A DNA stretch of 64,000 nucleotides from Ensifer canadensis (lineage in GTDB: Bacteria; Pseudomonadota; Alphaproteobacteria; Rhizobiales; Rhizobiaceae): the NCBI RefSeq assembly GCF_017488845.2, contig NZ_CP083373.1, positions 434,001 to 498,000 of the forward strand, written 5' to 3'. The position numbers and the translations under genes are program-made. This document shows positions 62,622-64,000 of this stretch, one piece after another; positions within the stretch are counted from its first letter, which is position 1, and each line of letters begins with the position of its first letter. The notes below the pieces were generated by a model. It made no database searches. It was not told the origin of the DNA and worked only from the letters and a program-made list of their open reading frames with translations.

Positions 62622-64000
62622 TGAACTTCAACCTTTCCGCCATCGCCGTTCGCGAACGCGCCGCTACCTTGTTCTTCATCGTTCTGCTGGCAGCTGCGGG
62701 CGCCTACGCCTTCGTCAAGCTGGGACGCGCCGAGGATCCCTCCTTCACCATCAAGACACTGACGGTCACATCAGTTTGGCCGGGTGCCACAGCGCGCGAA
62801 ATGCAGGATCTTGTGGCGGAGCCCCTAGAGAAGCGTATCCAGGAACTCACCTGGTACGACCGCGTCGAGATGACAACGCGACCGGGTTACGCCTTCCTGA
62901 CGGTCACGCTCAAAGACAATACGCCAGCATCTGCCGTCGACGAGGAGTTCTATCAGGCGCGCAAGAAGCTCGGTGACGAAGCCCCAAATTTGCCCCCGGG
63001 CGTTATTGGCCCGTTTGTCAACGACGAGTATTCCGATGTCAGCTTCGGCCTTTACGCATTGAAGGCGAACGGGATGCCGATGCGCGACCTCGTCCGGCAG
63101 GCCGAGGTCATCCGCCAGGATCTCCTGCATGTCCCCGGAGTTAAGAAAATCAACATTCTCGGAGAGCGCCCAGAACAGATCTTCGTCGAATTTTCCTATG
63201 CCAAGCTGGCAACACTTGGAATATCGGCGCAGGATATCGCTGCTGCTTTACAGAGACAGAACACAGTCACGCCCGCGGGCTCAATCGACACCAGAGGGCC
63301 ACAGGTCTTTATCCGGTTCGACGGGGCCTACAACAGCGTGCAGGCGATTGCCGACACGCCCATTGTTGCTGCTGGACGAACACTTAAGCTCTCCGATCTG
63401 GCCGATGTGCGACGCGGTTATCAGGACCCCGCAACCTATGTCATCCGCCATGAGGGCGAACCCGCGATCATGCTCGGCGCGGTGATGCAAGCGGGCTGGA
63501 ACGGACTGGATCTCGGCAAGGCGCTTGAGGCTCGGTCCGCCGCGATCGCGCAGACACTGCCGCTGGGCATGACTCTCACTAAGGTCAGCGATCAGGCCGT
63601 GAACATCGATGAGGCGGTCGGTGAGTTCATGCTCAAGTTCGCAATGGCGCTTGGTGTCGTTCTGTTCGTAAGCCTGGTTGCACTGGGCTGGCGTGTCGGT
63701 ATCGTCGTGGCCCTTGCCGTGCCGCTCACACTTGCGGTTGTCTTCCTCATCATGCTGGAAACAGGGCGGTTTTTCGATCGCATCACGCTCGGCGCTTTGA
63801 TCCTTGCACTGGGGCTTCTGGTTGACGATGCCATCATCGCGATAGAAGTCATGGTCGTGAAGATGGAAGAGGGCATGGACCGCATCAAGGCGGCCGCCTA
63901 TGCGTGGAGCCATACCGCGGCGCCGATGCTATCGGGCACGCTGGTCACGATCATCGGACTGATGCCCGTGGGTTTTGCAAAATCAACCGCTGGCGAGTAC
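62621..64000 (+). CDS. RND efflux pump inner-membrane transporter (truncated by window edge)
   Basis: 460 residues are visible from the ATG at 62621, which overlaps the adaptor stop by one base. The N-terminal segment AATLFFIVLLAAAGAYAFVK is the first membrane helix. The porter domain follows (KTLTVTSVWPGATAREMQDL, VAEPLEKRIQELTWYDRVEM, RAEVIRQD-like helix and LGISAQDIAAALQRQNTVTP). Membrane helices 2-4 start near KFAMALGVVLFVSLVALGW. GALILALGLLVDDAIIAIEV has the conserved DD of the proton relay. The rest lies beyond 64000. Substrates are unknown. Confidence 0.93.
   Translation, partial: MNFNLSAIAVRERAATLFFIVLLAAAGAYAFVKLGRAEDPSFTIKTLTVTSVWPGATAREMQDLVAEPLEKRIQELTWYDRVEMTTRPGYAFLTVTLKDNTPASAVDEEFYQARKKLGDEAPNLPPGVIGPFVNDEYSDVSFGLYALKANGMPMRDLVRQAEVIRQDLLHVPGVKKINILGERPEQIFVEFSYAKLATLGISAQDIAAALQRQNTVTPAGSIDTRGPQVFIRFDGAYNSVQAIADTPIVAAGRTLKLSDLADVRRGYQDPATYVIRHEGEPAIMLGAVMQAGWNGLDLGKALEARSAAIAQTLPLGMTLTKVSDQAVNIDEAVGEFMLKFAMALGVVLFVSLVALGWRVGIVVALAVPLTLAVVFLIMLETGRFFDRITLGALILALGLLVDDAIIAIEVMVVKMEEGMDRIKAAAYAWSHTAAPMLSGTLVTIIGLMPVGFAKSTAGEY

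Overview
The window looks like accessory DNA from an alphaproteobacterium of the order Rhizobiales, probably a Rhizobiaceae-type soil or plant-associated bacterium and possibly a megaplasmid or chromid. This is inferred from gene content: many small rhizobial-style hypothetical proteins, a TGA-N9-TCA RirA-type iron box, a CIRCE-controlled extra groESL copy, TRAP and Kup transporters, DUF892/CsbD-type stress genes and an IS630-type element. Species and replicon cannot be named from sequence alone. I found no rRNA, convincing tRNA, CRISPR array or replication origin.

Layout. 1-6.5 kb: partial TPR protein, then gene wreckage (HNH nuclease, alpha/beta hydrolase, histidine kinase) around an intact isochorismatase/LysR divergent pair. 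6.5-12 kb: CsbD-like peptide, an RHH regulator with a PHB-depolymerase-type esterase, and a Kup potassium transporter. 12-18 kb: siderophore operon (TonB receptor, periplasmic binding protein, siderophore-interacting reductase) divergent from an AraC regulator. 18-23 kb: TRAP transporter operon ending in a type II dehydroquinase-like gene, divergent from GntR and TetR regulators. 23-27 kb: NYN/OST-HTH protein, BrnA-like peptide and CIRCE-groESL. 27-36.5 kb: an array of small stress-type and membrane peptides, a HisKA_2 histidine kinase, a frameshifted AI-2E permease and DUF892. 36.5-45.2 kb: DUF4411 remnant, DUF1254 protein, a Gly/His-rich secreted protein, RsgA, a monooxygenase/HipA remnant chimera and a large MscS channel. 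45.7-49.4 kb: glycerol-catabolism remnants beside a compact cluster made of a PqqD-like/HprK-like kinase, a nucleotidyltransferase and a Tat-like glycine-rich peptide. 49.5-57.7 kb: NTF2-like/TetR operon, two inverted cspA copies with conserved leaders, an IS21 ATPase remnant, a PRC-barrel protein and a Phd/VapC toxin-antitoxin pair. 57.9-60.6 kb: a fabF-type gene split cleanly by an IS630 element. 60.8-64 kb: TetR divergent from an RND efflux pump that runs off the window.

Two themes stand out. First, gene decay: about 17 loci are truncated or frameshifted, and several frameshifts are single-base changes (one in a G run), so they could be true decay or assembly errors. Second, readable regulation: RirA-type box, CIRCE, an RHH operator over its own start, TetR-type palindromes, a toxin-antitoxin palindrome and matching cspA promoters. 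The most interesting possible system is the kinase/nucleotidyltransferase/peptide cluster at 46.7-49.3 kb, which has the look of a peptide-modification locus without a described function.
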